A DNA stretch of 64,000 nucleotides from Cerrena zonata (taxonomy: Eukaryota; Basidiomycota; Agaricomycetes; Polyporales; Cerrenaceae): the NCBI GenBank assembly GCA_038087015.1, contig JASBNA010000077.1, positions 62,001 to 126,000 of the forward strand. The letters are read 5' to 3'. Below are positions 10,380 through 21,886 of the stretch, piece after piece. Made by a program: the position numbers and the translations under genes. How positions within the stretch are numbered: the stretch's first letter is position 1; each line of letters opens with the position of its first letter. Under the pieces are notes generated by a model. The model was not told the origin of the DNA and ran no database searches. It saw nothing but the letters and a program-made list of their open reading frames with translations.

Positions 10380-13160
10380 GAGGGAGAGGTGTGAAATCAG
10401 TCATCTGTCTGTAATCGAGGGTGAACAGTGAACACATACCGTATAAGCAAATTGGTCGGTCTTTACTATGTACGCACACACTAGAGCAACAGACACCTGA
10501 GCAAACGAGGTTTGGTATGTTAACGGTGGAGAAACGTGATCGCGGAGTACACGGAACATGGCGGGAGTCATACTTACCTCAACGACATGACTCTCATGAC
10601 GTCCCCAGTTCTCTGTTTACAAGGAGTTGCTCCTGGAATCGGATTCATGTAGGGAACTCGCTGTTGGATGTCGTATGGTTATGCAACATGAATAGGAGCT
10701 TGAGTGAGTGCTATACACTCACCTCGATCTTTCTGATCTCACACGATTTGGTCTTGTATAGATACAGCCCAATCGTGCGTGAGCAAATTGAGAGTTGGAG
10801 ACTTCGGGAAGATGTAGAATGCTATTTTAGATTGGTATTTGTCCACAGGCATCAAAGCAACACGTACTATGGCAAGTAAAGGGCTTTTGTTTGGAGCAAA
10901 CTATTGAGTCGTTAGTAAGTTATTGCATACAACAGAACTGTGAAAGGAAACATACCATGATTGTATGAGGTGAACGGGTTACACTGAGTTGACAAGAGTG
11001 TTGAAGTAGAGACTGAGATGCACAAGTTCTCCAAAGCTGTCACTGGCGTGTGAATAGGTATAAACATCTATGAGCTCATGTGAATGTTACCTACCTCCGC
11101 AGTCCCCAGTTTTTGTAACTGGAAAACCGGCCTATAGTCATGACTTGCTTTCTTATCACCGTGACATGCACTGAAGTCAGTGAGAAGTCTATAATAGTAA
11201 AACTATAATGTGCAAAGCTAGTACTGTTACGGGTGAAGCCCTTTCACGCAGGTACAAGTTAAACAGGGTAAGAAAGGGTAGATTACCTAGGTCAGGTTAG
11301 GGAATACAAGCTGGAGCTACTGGGTTTATATACTAGGGGCCGTGGCTGTACTACGCGAGAGAATGGAATGGTCTAGACTAGGATGATGTCATAATGACGT
11401 CAGTTATAACATCATTGTGGAGCAGATGATGTCATGTGGGAGAATTGATAGGTAAGCTAGTCTGATGATCGTTCATGTGCTGCCGAGCCATGTGGTTACT
11501 GAGTCACAAGTACAAGTAAGGGAAAGGTCGAGGAAAAGAAAAGAAAAAGTGTACGTTCGTTGTAACAAGTACTTCAGCCTGAGGAGACCGAAGATAAAAA
11601 AAAAATAACTATTAGCCTCTCCTCTCCTACTATTTTTTGATTTTGACTGCGGGTGGGCCCTGAGTTGATTAATTGAGAGGTATATGTAGGTTCCCAATGA
11701 ATTCTAATAGAATATCACTATTAGATAATGCTGTAGTGAAACTAAGTCAGAACTGACTCCATTTTGAAGCAGTGTCATAGTATGCACTTGTAAACGAGAC
11801 GCAGGGCACCTGACAATTGGATTTTTGGTTTGAGGGTGGTATCGTAGTATGAATAGGGGGCTGCCTGAGCTTAAGCCATATTCAGGAAATGTAGGTCTAG
11901 AAGTCTCCAGTAGCTGACCATATTCTAAGGTTGAGAATGACGAGACAAAGGTGCAAGGCTCGAATGTGCAACAATGAAACAAAGGAACAAGACAGAAATC
12001 GGGGCGCTCAGTTTCAGACTCGGAATACTCTTCGAGTGAGGCACATTACAGTCGAAATGAAAAGTTATCCATATTTCACAGCGATTGCACTTGCGGGTGG
12101 ATATATGCTGGACACAGACAGTGAGATACAAGGAAGAAGTAACGAGTATACAAAAGGCACCATCACGGTGGTCATGTTAGTTGTTTCGATGTGGTGCTAC
12201 TAGCAATATGCTACTATATGCGCTTGATTAGTTACAGGGTTGTATGTACCTGGTATAAGAAAGAGCGCGGCACGATGGAGCACAATAACTGTGTGGGATT
12301 CAGTGTAGCTTCACAACTCAAAGCGGAGAGATGTAGAAGTGTCCGAGTTTCGAATTTTGCACTTCAGCATACCAAGCTACATTACCTACCACTAATACCA
12401 AGAACCAACTGGGACCTGTTAAACTATGTGTTTACTATTTGCTACTTTGCTACCATACCGTAGAATACCATTCTTGGAGACATATGTTTTCCCAGTAATT
12501 TCTAATTGAAACTTGCTGGACTTTCCGTTTGCTATTTGTTGATGCTCGACTCGAAACTTGAATACCATGCTATGAGAACAAATACTCATAGTCTAGAATT
12601 ATATTATTTGTTTAACTCAAATGACGCTGTGAAGATATAAGATAGAGATATGTCGCTACATAGAGCTATATAGTAGCTTACCTCTACTTATATGTTCGGA
12701 GTATGGGGAGCGGCTGTACTGGATGTGGGAATAATCGCAAATTGGGCTAGCACAATGAGTACGCTCAGTGACCTTCATACATCGGATCCTGAATATGTAA
12801 GTCAATAAGTATAATCAGGGCGCTCCTACCTTTGCAAGACTTTGAAACTAGTCCAAAGTATAGTCTTTGGAATATCATATCATCATTACCATCCAGTCGA
12901 ATGTCAGCATTGGCAGAGTGGTATTTGCAAAACACGATATGTCTCTTTCTGCCAATGATTGGCGACTGACGTTATCGGAAACTTAGAATAATTCTCGAAG
13001 CTCCTTGTATCATGCTATCAAAGCTACAATATATTTTCTGAAGAACCACTTGTATCAAACATGGGAACAAGACACATGGTAACATTTAAAGGCCGTTGTG
13101 TTGAACAACATCGCCAAACAGACAACTCAGGTGTGTTGAGACCTCTGCACCAACTAATTC
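10380..13160. other. Stretch with no supportable gene
   Basis: Open frames here (for example a 152-codon plus-strand frame at 10421) lack recognisable domains, intron structure or codon pattern. I see no transposon ends, tRNA or strong repeats. It may hold decayed genes. Confidence 0.5.
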
Positions 13161-13162
13161 TA

Positions 13163-14394
13163 TTAGAGGAACTCAGTATGTCTGTCCCTCTCAGCAGCAT
13201 TGAATGCATGCAAAGCTTCGGCCCATGTACTAAAGCTCTGGTACTGGGCACCAGGAACCTTGTGACAATACAGTGCTGCACTGAGCCTGAATACAGACAT
13301 CAGCCTAGATTCAGTCTGCCAGCTTTTCACATACCAATGCTGGAATATGCCAATCTTGCCTCTTCCCTTCATAATCACATACCAGTGGCGACGTTCATCC
13401 CGAGAACCATCATCCCGATCAATCTGATGGACATTTCGAGCTGTTTTGAGGAAGTTAATACACCAAAGGGTATGGAGTCAGGTCGTGCACTTACGTTGGT
13501 TGTCATCGCTTGCAACTGAGGAACCTGATGCAACTGCAGTTGATGAGGCGACTGAGGGAGGTGGAGGTGGGACAGCTGCCGGCAAGTGAGCGCGATGGGC
13601 ATTGCGAGTTCTGACACTTGAAGTTTCCGTAGGGGGTACATCAAGAGCTGGGTGTTGACCAACCTGAGTGTTGCGAGATGCAAAACACTGCAAAGGATGT
13701 CAGAAATGCAAGAAGAAATATTTCAAATAGTAGCAGAAAAACATACTGCAGATTCGGGAGGCTGAGAGCATTGGTTGTGTCTAGCCCTGTTGGAACCTTG
13801 ATGAGCATTTCCACGGGTGGAACTGGGCCTAGACGTTCTGTGTCAGTTGCGATCGGTTGGGTTCTGATCTTGTAGGAAATGAAGATCGAACTCGTGCCTT
13901 GGCTCATCTAGTGAAAAAATAAGTAGAAAACACGGAAGGAGAGTATAATAAAACTTATGATTTATGATTTGGGTGCAGATGACCTCGCGAGTCTGGAGGG
14001 CGAGGTGAGCCAAGTGTAGCTCAACTTCAGCAAGGACTGCCTCCCTGACAAGCCTTGAAGTGTTCGCACACCCCACAAGGATGTCGTGAAGATCCTTGTG
14101 ACCATTTTCAGTGTTTATACCGGGGGAGGGAGTGCATTCTGGAGAAGACACTTCCGAAGGAGAGGGAGAGTGACTTGGCGTGACTATGTCCTCTTCCTCT
14201 GGGGAAGGGGGGGGTGACCCTCTGCATATCACGCCTCGAACCTAGGGATATTGGTGATGATGTTTGCTTTGGTTGGCGCATCTGGACTTACCGCTGTGAG
14301 GTGGCATTGAGTGGGAAGGATGAGTCAGAGAAGGCGGGGGCACAGCAACAGGGGCGACACGGCGGGGCCCAGATTTCAGCCTGAGACCTGTCAT
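13163..14394 (-). CDS. Agaricomycete-type protein with RNase H1 N-terminal (hybrid-binding)-like domain
   Basis: This is a multi-exon minus-strand gene. ATG at 14392-14394 opens MTGLRLKSGPRRVAP. An upstream ATG at 14451 is less likely because the stretch between looks like a 5' leader intron (GTATCTATTT...TTACTCAG). The middle exons encode a Pro/Ser/Glu-rich region (PPPSPEEEDIVTPSHSPSPS) and a helical segment (HDILVGCANTSRLVREAVL). The last exons give RHWYVIMKGRGKIGIFQHW, a 48-bp intron, and LSAALYCHKVPGAQYQSFSTWAEALHAFN. The pattern WYV..KGR..GIF..W...SF.TW.EA..A is that of the RNase HI N-terminal/viroplasmin-like fold, which is widespread in small fungal proteins. The RNA:DNA-hybrid-binding role is by family, not shown here. 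It is divergently transcribed from the gene at 14537 with only ~140 bp between. No internal stop was noticed in my exon model. Confidence 0.6.
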
Positions 14395-14536
14395 GGTGGC
14401 TCTGAGTAAGGGGAAACAAGACGAAAAATAGATACTTAAAGAATCTTCCATTATTTGTTACCGATTCACACAGTTGTTTGGCTCTTATAACTCCTTGCGA
14501 GCATAGATTATACTAGTCTGAAAGAGACAGCACATT

Positions 14537-17500
14537 ATGACCCGCTCTCTGCTGACTGAGGAGCAAAGGGCCTTCTTGGAGGCATCACTTCCTGACTTTC
14601 GTCATGTGCAACTCAACTCAACAACACTGTCCTTCTTCTCTCGTATCTATGCTGCATGGTTTGATAAGTGGCCACCGACCGAGCCTGACCCTGTTGACGC
14701 TGGCAGGAATGACAGCGACAAAGGCAGGTAGCTCAGCTGATGGCAAGAAGGTCCTTAGCTGTCGGGATAAAGACAAGAATGTAAGCATCAAGTTAAGATA
14801 GTAGTTAGATAAACTACTCACCGATTCATAGAGAATCAAAAACTGGTTCTATAATTCCAAGCTTGACAAAGATGAATCGAAGGAAAAGCCGGTTGTCCTC
14901 GACCTGACAAAGGTGAAGAAGAAGAAGATCCATCCTTACCAGGCTTATCTCAGGCTCTACCGAGACGAGCTCAAGCCCCTCTTGGATGAACAGTGGGAAA
15001 TGCAAATCAAGGATCTACTGGCCGGTGCACCACCACCTGAATGCCTCGTATTCACTAGAAAGGTGGCGGAAACATTTCTTGCTGGAGAACCGGATGACGT
15101 TAAGGCCGCGGTCGAACGTGCACAATGCGACAACACTATGGAAATGGAAGAGGATGAAGAAGCTAGGGCCAAGGCACTCAGGCGGTAAGTCTATGGCACT
15201 TCTCCTTTATTATATTATGACTCACTTTATGTTAGTACCATCGCTGGTATTCCAAAGATGATTCAGATCACTGCTGAGAATATCGAGCGCGAGACTGGGT
15301 GATATGCATCAATCCTACTCAGCGGTGTGAGTCCTACAACTGGCGAAGTCACTTCGTACGTGTAAGTACTGTGTCGGTTGTAGTTGAGAATCATGTTTTG
15401 ATGGTGGCCAACAGATATCACCACAGACAGACCATCCAAACTGGACAGTCCTGGGACCAGTACAAGCCTGAGTGGGAGGATATACAAGCGAGCTGGAGCC
15501 AGTTTATCGCTCATTGCTTTGGTGAGTATAATATTTGATATGCATTATTTATTGATGCTTACCGCTGGATATTTTCACCAGAACCTGAAGATAAAAAGGT
15601 GAAAAAGCTTAATGTAGGAAAGAGGCAAAGCACCATCGATGTCAAAGTAAAACAGTGGTCCACTACTACTCATGGTCAACCGACAGGCTCCAGAAGAAAA
15701 AATGGCACCGCCAATTTACATCAATCTTCAGTAGCATCATCAAACGAGCCCAATGAGCAAAGTGAGCAAAACGAGCAAAACGAACCTGATGAGCCCAACG
15801 AGCCCAATGGGCAAAATGAGCAAAACGAGCCCAAGCAACTCAGTTTTGACAAAGAGCGCGAGAGGAATATCGCGGCTTGGGAGGAACTTCTCCATCTAGC
15901 TGGCTTGAGCAATGCCATATGCGGCCCTATGAAGTCGATTCCTAAGCCAAGGAGGCCTGTTAGAAAAGAGAAGAATGCTAAAGCACTAGAAGACGGGGAG
16001 ATCGACGAGCATCGCAGTAACTCAGAGGTGCTTGACAAAGATGGAAATGAGGGAAATCCAGGTGCCTCCAACTCTCACGGTACCCCCATCAACACATGTA
16101 CACTTTCATCAACTTCCTCCGATGGCTCTCCTCCTGCTGCGAACACCTCTGCTATGAGTGCGGCCGCTGCATCTTCTACAATCCTTGCTTCTGGTTTCAG
16201 TGCTACAAATGGTGTGTTAACCATTTATTCCAGTACCAATGGTGCTATTACTGACCATTTTCCTATGCTCATAGTCAATCTCACCGGCCCTACCACTCAA
16301 GATGCTTCGGTTGACAATGAAACTGTACTGCATCCTTCTGTTACCAGTAACCCTATTGCCACTGATGCTCCGGTCACACCCATTCCTATCCCTGACTTCA
16401 CCTCCGATGCCGTTGCTCCAACTACACCCTCCGCACCTAATAACACTTGCTCTATAGGTGCATCCGCTATCGCTGGTGCCTCAACACCTGGTCCCACGTC
16501 TGCTGGCACAGACAACGTGACCCATGTCAACACTCCTCATTACACTGTCATCAATGCTGCTGACTCTGCCCTTGTCAATGTTCCCAACTCCGTTGGCGTC
16601 AATGTTCCCAACTCCGTTGGCGTCAATGCACTCGCTACTCCTACTTTAGATAACCCCCTATCTGGTCCATCTGATAACTCTACTGCCACCAACTCAAGCC
16701 CTCAGGCTTTACCTGGCATCAGCGAAACTCTACATGGCAATATTGTGATGGGTAATGATTCCTCCCGTCATGATCAGACTTCCTCCGATATGACTTTGGC
16801 TCCCCCTCCAGCATTTTCCATCTTCAAATCCCTTTCATCCGACATGCCTGATTTTGTACGCAATGCCGCCAGTTACTTTCTCGTGCTGTCCAGCCATACA
16901 GCATGGCAGTGTATTGTCATTACTTGGGCTAGGATTGATGCAAGTTTGGGATACCCGGGCAGTCAGGTATGTATTTGATTATGTGTTATCGTTAACTAGT
17001 CTCTCATATGTTTTGCAGGCCCGACTTTCTACTACTCATTGTCTGGAGGAGATTGGGCATTTCATATGAAACCAGCGGAATTACACGAGGGTGCCAGTAC
17101 TCACAGCCTCCAAATTACGAATCTATATGGCAAGATGGAAGATTTGGTGGAAGGACCTTCAACCCACCTGGTGCAATATGGAAGCGTGGCCCCCAACTCG
17201 CACCTCATCCACAGAGGAAAACAACTGGACTGTATTGAGCCAGGGTGGGTGCAACAGGTTGTACCTTGTTATCATCTTGCTCAGTTGGTGGTTGATGACC
17301 GCAGCTAAGGCAGGTGATGAAACGTCGGCTGCTTGGCAAGAGGCTATGGTCGCTGTGGCGGACATTGAGTGGGTGCTTAACCAGATACTAATCCAGGTTT
17401 GTAGTCCGTGGCCCTCGTCGAAGCGTGCATCACCAATTGAAGAAGCTTCACTCATCTTGAAGATTGGTGACAGCAATATAACATCTTGTAATCTTTCTAA

Positions 17501-17618
17501 TTCTCTCATATCCTCGGCATTTATTTTCTTGGACCCCATATTATCATTTAATCATCTTCCTAACTACCTTACTTCATCTTCATGGGCAAACTCACACATT
17601 TATTTCAACTGCTATTAA
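14537..17618 (+). pseudogene. Agaricomycete-restricted hypothetical protein, interrupted by premature stops
   Basis: The N-terminal exon MTRSLLTEEQRAFLEASLPDF is followed by an IKNWFYNSK block. A helical region comes next (HPYQAYLRLYRDELKPLL). A second block near 15240-15500 reads ILLSGVSPTTGEVTSY and HHRQTIQTGQSWDQYKPEWE. A ~400-residue Ser/Thr/Asn/Ala-rich disordered region follows (15600-16850), with NEQ/NEP repeats and a duplicated VNVPNSVG unit. The C-terminal block LSTTHCLEEIGHFI...RWKIWWKDLQPTW...LYLVIILLSWWL...IEWVLNQIL ends it. This order of blocks recurs in many Agaricomycete hypotheticals of unknown function (my recollection of the family). In-frame TGA at 15300-15302 sits where the block reads ETG-stop-YASIL, most simply a TGG>TGA change; a second TGA is at 17067-17069. 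A frame change near 14727-14760 needs either a very short intron or a frameshift. Probably a pseudogene. Confidence 0.6.
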
Positions 17619-17823
17619 TGCTGTAGATAGTTGGTTCCTGGTAATTTCTGTACATAGAGCTCTTAGCTTCCTCAATAGGCATTGTGAGTTTGTGTCATAA
17701 CTGAGGGATATCAAGCATGATCAAGACAAAGGATTGCAGTTGGTGGTACCTGAGAGGAGTCCTTGTTTGTGAAGAAAAGCAGAATAATGGGTGATGAGAG
17801 ATGTATGATATTATTCAAGTTCT

Positions 17824-18355
17824 CAGAGCAGTGATTATAATGGAGCTCAAGTCACTATAACCACTGGTTGAGCAGAGAAATAATCATAGAGATTCTGAGA
17901 GCAATGGTTATAGTGGAGTTCAAGCTACTATAACCACTGCTTGAGCAGGGAAATAATCATAGAGATTCTGAGAGCAGTGATTATAATGGAGCTCAAGTCA
18001 CTATAACCACTGGTTGAGCAGGGAAGTAATCATAGAGATTCTGAGAGCAATGGTTATAATGGAGTTCAAGCCACTATGACCACTGATTGAGTAGGGAAAT
18101 AATTATACCTGTGATGAGAGCAGTGGTTATAATGGAGCTCAAGTCACTATAACCACTGGTTGAGCAGAGAAATAATTATACCTGTGATGAGAGCAGTGAT
18201 TATAATGACTTGAACTCCACTATAACCACTGGTTGAGCAGGGAAATAATCATAGAAATTCTGAGAGCAGTGGTTATAATAGATTTCAAGCCACTATAACC
18301 ACTGGTTGAGCAGGGAGATAATTATAGAGATGGTGAGAGCAGTGGTTATAGGACT
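17824..18355. repeat. 73-bp tandem repeat array; each unit a hairpin
   Basis: Units begin GAGAGCAGTGGTTATAATGG at 17824 (partial start), 17897, 17970, 18043, 18116, 18189, 18262 and 18335, an exact 73-bp period. Within each unit CAGTGGTTATA and TATAACCACTG form an inverted repeat around a loop GGAGCTCAAGTC-like. In the unit at 18189 the loop is reversed (GACTTGAACTCC). Unit sequence variation includes swaps of 'cctgtgat' and 'gagattct' spacers. Confidence 0.9.
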
Positions 18356-18660
18356 ACAGGTTTATGATTGCTGTATGCAGGACAAGAATATCATATATCC
18401 AGTATGATCAACCATTATAGTATCAGTACCTGTTCCATAATCTCTGCTTGCTTGTATATATAATATGCTCAGATTGTGCTGGAGACTCAATTATAATACT
18501 ATCATAATATAAGCATCCCTCATTATGATGCCTTCTGGTTGTTATAAATACTGCTTGCCAAACCACTATAATACATACCATAATTCCTCTCCATTATATC
18601 TACCATTATTATGTTTTGTGCACTGTTATATCCAGTATAACAGCTCTGCATAATCTGCAA

Positions 18661-18714
18661 ATGGACCCCTGCACACCTGTACAGGATTATATATAATCCT
18701 GTCAGGTACTAGTG
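18661..18714. other. Possible transposon terminus ending CAGGTACTAGTG, with 22-nt perfect palindrome
   Basis: The end CAGGTACTAGTG at 18703-18714 is the same as the right end of P0 (CCAGGTACTAGTG). Immediately inside is a perfect palindrome, ACAGGATTATA and its complement, at 18681-18702. A partner terminus was not clearly found; a GTACCTGA at about 17744 is only a weak match. The tandem hairpin array may belong to this element (inference). Confidence 0.4.
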
Positions 18715-19429
18715 GTACATCTTATATGCGCTCTTGACATTGACACGGCTCCGATACCGAAAACAAACTCTACATGTTGTTACAGACTATACTTTAACAC
18801 CTCGATAGCCCCTAGGTTAGGGTTACAATTCAAGGATTCCCCAGGGATTCCCCCTCGCTTCTGCTGCCTTGTGACAAGTACGCTTCTGTTTGCCTTTATC
18901 CCTTTGTAGTTATAGTGTTCCCACACACATGCCCGCCATCGCCGAAGCTTCTGAGCTTCCTCCATCCTATTATTAGTTTAGCTTCTGCTTCTTGCCTTCT
19001 GCCGCCTTTTGCCTTTCCATCTGCCTTCCGTATCTATAGTTAGCACGCACTGCCTTAGTGCACGGACCATCTTAGCTAGTATAAGTAGTTGTCCTTTGTA
19101 CAGGTCAAGCCAAGCTTGATCTACCCATCGCTACCGGTCTATACATCTTATAATGCTACCTTGTCTTGTGTAGTCTCGGCTCTACTTGGGTACCTATAAG
19201 TTATAACCAGGGTCGGTTGTAACATATGTCCTCGATAAATAATGGGCTGTTCCTATGCTATGGTCCAGTATCTTTCCCTTACCCTACCGCCATCTAGAGC
19301 TCCCTTGCCTCATTCATCTCATTTGACAAATCCTTACAATCAATAGGGTGGAATGATCGTGGATATTATAAAAGCGAGATAGTAGAGCTGCGTCCGATGA
19401 GGATAAGAGTTTATGAGGTACATCCAATC
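18715..19429. other. No supportable gene
   Basis: Pyrimidine-rich sequence with scattered short frames. No domain, repeat end or RNA gene was recognised. Confidence 0.4.
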
Positions 19430-19888
19430 CCCCCATTCCGTCCTATCGCTAATCATTATTCCGTATAATATGACTCAATCCTGTCATCACCTCTGATATA
19501 CCCTAGCCTGGAAGGTCACCTCAATAATTCCATACACACAAGCTCCACCTACCACTCATTCTGGTTGATGTTTGCTCATCTCAGCCATATCACGGCCTCA
19601 GTCACCTTCATATGTATTATTTTTCCATCAGTGTTGGGCCTGAACACCGCGACAACTAGTATATGAGACCATCAAATAACCGTCTGCGCCTTTAATGATT
19701 TAACCATCTATACCACTGTCACCTCGGGTACTCTTTGCTTCAGATCCTAACATCACTGGGACCGGAGCACTCAGCTCTCAACTATCACACATCTCTGCCT
19801 ACCTTGTTAGCGGAATTCGGAGGTGCTCATGTCACCCAAGTCTGGTTTTTCTAGGTTCGGACATTTAACCCTTCTATTCGCTATCTGC
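19430..19888 (+). repeat. Diverged paralogous segment, copy a (also 20607-20720)
   Basis: This segment, together with 20607-20720 beyond MITE E1, is similar to 37900-38500. Shared order: 'ctttgcttcagat', then 'ctattcgctatctgct' / 'cattcgctacctgct', then 'tgcaacgcgactcgttg' / 'tgcaatgcgactcattg'. The second copy lacks the MITE, so it is a paralogous empty site. The segment looks like a decayed gene of unrecognised family. Confidence 0.6.
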
Positions 19889-19891
19889 TGA

Positions 19892-20606
19892 CACTGGATC
19901 GTAGCCCAAATTTTAGGCTTTATAAAAGTAAGGTCAAATTTTATAAAAAGTCTCTTACAAAACATGATTTTAAGCACCTAAAAATTGTCAAAAAATACAG
20001 AATTTCAGCAAAATTTGATGAATTATAAAATCCTTGGCTAATTCAGACCTTTGTATCTAATTTTTAGACTTTAGAAATATTGAATTTTTGCTTATTTTTT
20101 ATTGGAGAAAAGTTTACTATGCAAAATTCAAAATTTTGACACACTTTTGTTTCTCCAAAAGTGATATAAAATTTAAACTGCTAATTTGGAAAGGTCAGTG
20201 ATATTGCATACTTAAATATCTCTATCAGATAGTATAATTGACAGAGACTATGATTTACCAACAATAGTAGTCTATATCTTCTCTCTAGGCTCTCTATTTA
20301 TAACACTTTATTTTGATATATACAATTATATTATGATTTCTAGAGAAATAAAAGTGTGTTAAAATTTTGAATTTTGCATAGTAAACTTTTCTCCAATAAA
20401 AAATAAACAAAAATTCAATATTTCTAAAGTCTAAAAATTAGATACAAAAGTCTGCATTAGCCAAGGATTTTATGATTTATCAAATTTTGCTGAAATTCTG
20501 CATTTTTTGACAACTTTTAGGGGCTTAAAATCATGTTTTGTAAGAGACTTTTTATAAAATTTGACCTTACTTTTATGAAGCCTAAAATTTGGGCTACGAT
20601 CCAGTG
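19892..20606. mobile_element. CACTA-type MITE E1 (715 bp, TSD TGA)
   Basis: It begins CACTGGATCGTAGCCC and ends GGGCTACGATCCAGTG, with ~260-bp inverted arms and a ~150-bp centre. TGA occurs at 19889-19891 and again at 20607-20609. CACTG-type ends with 3-bp duplications are diagnostic of CACTA/EnSpm elements. The related segment at about 38386 lacks the insertion, confirming the boundaries. Confidence 0.9.
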
Positions 20607-21638
20607 TGACCTTCACGTCGCATATCAATCTTCAGGTTTGTACCGATTAACTCTTGGCTGTGCAACGCGACTCGTTGTGCATACATACCACGTTCTGGGC
20701 TGGCCGCATTCGGGTGGTAAAAAGATCTCAAGTCTTATCAATGGGTGTTAAATTAGTAGGAAAGGTGTGGGAGTGGTATCAGGTATCGTTCATCATAGTA
20801 CTGATGCCACTAGGAGATTCTGAAAGATGTCCTAGTGATTGGTATGAGGTTCTATCTGGCCTGGCTATCTTTAAGCGAGCTTGAAAGTGTCATCTTATTG
20901 GATCTAAACTTGCAGCAATTCTACAACACACCTTACAGAATCAGAACTACAATTTTTTATTCCAGTAATTCATGGGATCATTATTTCTTCAATCGAAAAT
21001 TGAAGTATCAGGCGGTCCACAGCAAGCAGCTCATTGGTTTTCCACCTCGTAAGTTTCTACTTCGCGCATTGCTCAATATTACCAATACATGGCAGTGTTG
21101 TCTTTTGAATGATATCCCTCATCTATTCTTATACATTCAGAGGAAACCTATGATATGTTTATCCGGCACTGTCTTCTCAGATCGCATCCTGCAAGGATGG
21201 GACCACAGTCTCTGGCTTTTGTTATACCTGTTTGTATCTAAGCACTCTGCTACTAGTGGGTCGAGCGTCCCTTGTGTCACGGAACATTCTCCATGATGGA
21301 CAGCTGGGGCGGTGGTTGTCAAAAATGCTCGAAGTTCTCTGCCTCCGATAATAAGGCAATGTCCAACTGTCACAACGAAACGCTCTCTGGTGAGCATGGG
21401 CATTGCCGTCTGTCATGCGCATAGGTTTGACGAACATACTTAGAGAGGTCCAGCTTCCATTCCTTGAATAGCCCGTGCCAAACATTGCCAGATTTCCTTG
21501 TTCGAATTGCTGCCTCATGTGTATAAGATTTGCAAGTAACGCTTAATTAATAGTGGTAGCTCATAGTCTCACTGCATGCCATCTCCCACTTCTACTACCC
21601 TCCCCTCAACCTAGTTCAAGTCGGATATCTCTACAATA

Positions 21639-21886
21639 ATGACTACCAATATTGCTCTCAAAAGTATGTATAATCCTGACTCCAACATCCAACTTTGAGT
21701 ACTGATACCAAGCTCGACATAGTCCATCACGCACAACATGTCAAATGGAAATCTCGTTATCCTGGTCAAGAAATTCCAGCACTATATGTCGAAGTCAAAT
21801 ATGGGGATTGACGAGTGAAAACCAAGGCGATCCGTGATTTGGAAGCTCAGTGGGATGAAGAGCTCATCATGTAGGTACAAATCCAG
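21639..21886 (+). pseudogene. 5' fragment of a C2-NACHT NLR-like gene, cut by the foldback core
   Basis: ATG at 21639 opens MTTNIALK. An intron follows, then an exon reading PALYVEVKYGD and KTKAIRDLEAQWDEELIM, then a donor GTAGGTACAA at which the core element starts. It is the counterpart of exons 1-2 of the NLR gene at 48276 (MPPKLTLH; PKLYVEIEIK; KTKGIRDFNAQWEEEFVL), with the same intron positions. It is the beginning of a C2-type membrane-binding domain. One in-frame TGA follows KYGD. The rest of the gene is not in the window. Confidence 0.75.

Noticed and set aside
17159..17539. 126-codon minus-strand frame
   Set aside because: Antisense to the conserved C-terminal block (WWKDLQPTW...LSWWL) of the gene at 14537, which explains the openness.
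17824..18355. CRISPR-like array
   Set aside because: Fungal context. The units are continuous 73-bp repeats with no unique spacers, and there are no cas genes.
20533..20751. Short frames beginning in MITE ends (here, and at 25871, 56979, 58415 and similar)
   Set aside because: They start inside MITE termini and run into unrelated flanks. They recur only because the sequence is repeated or inverted.
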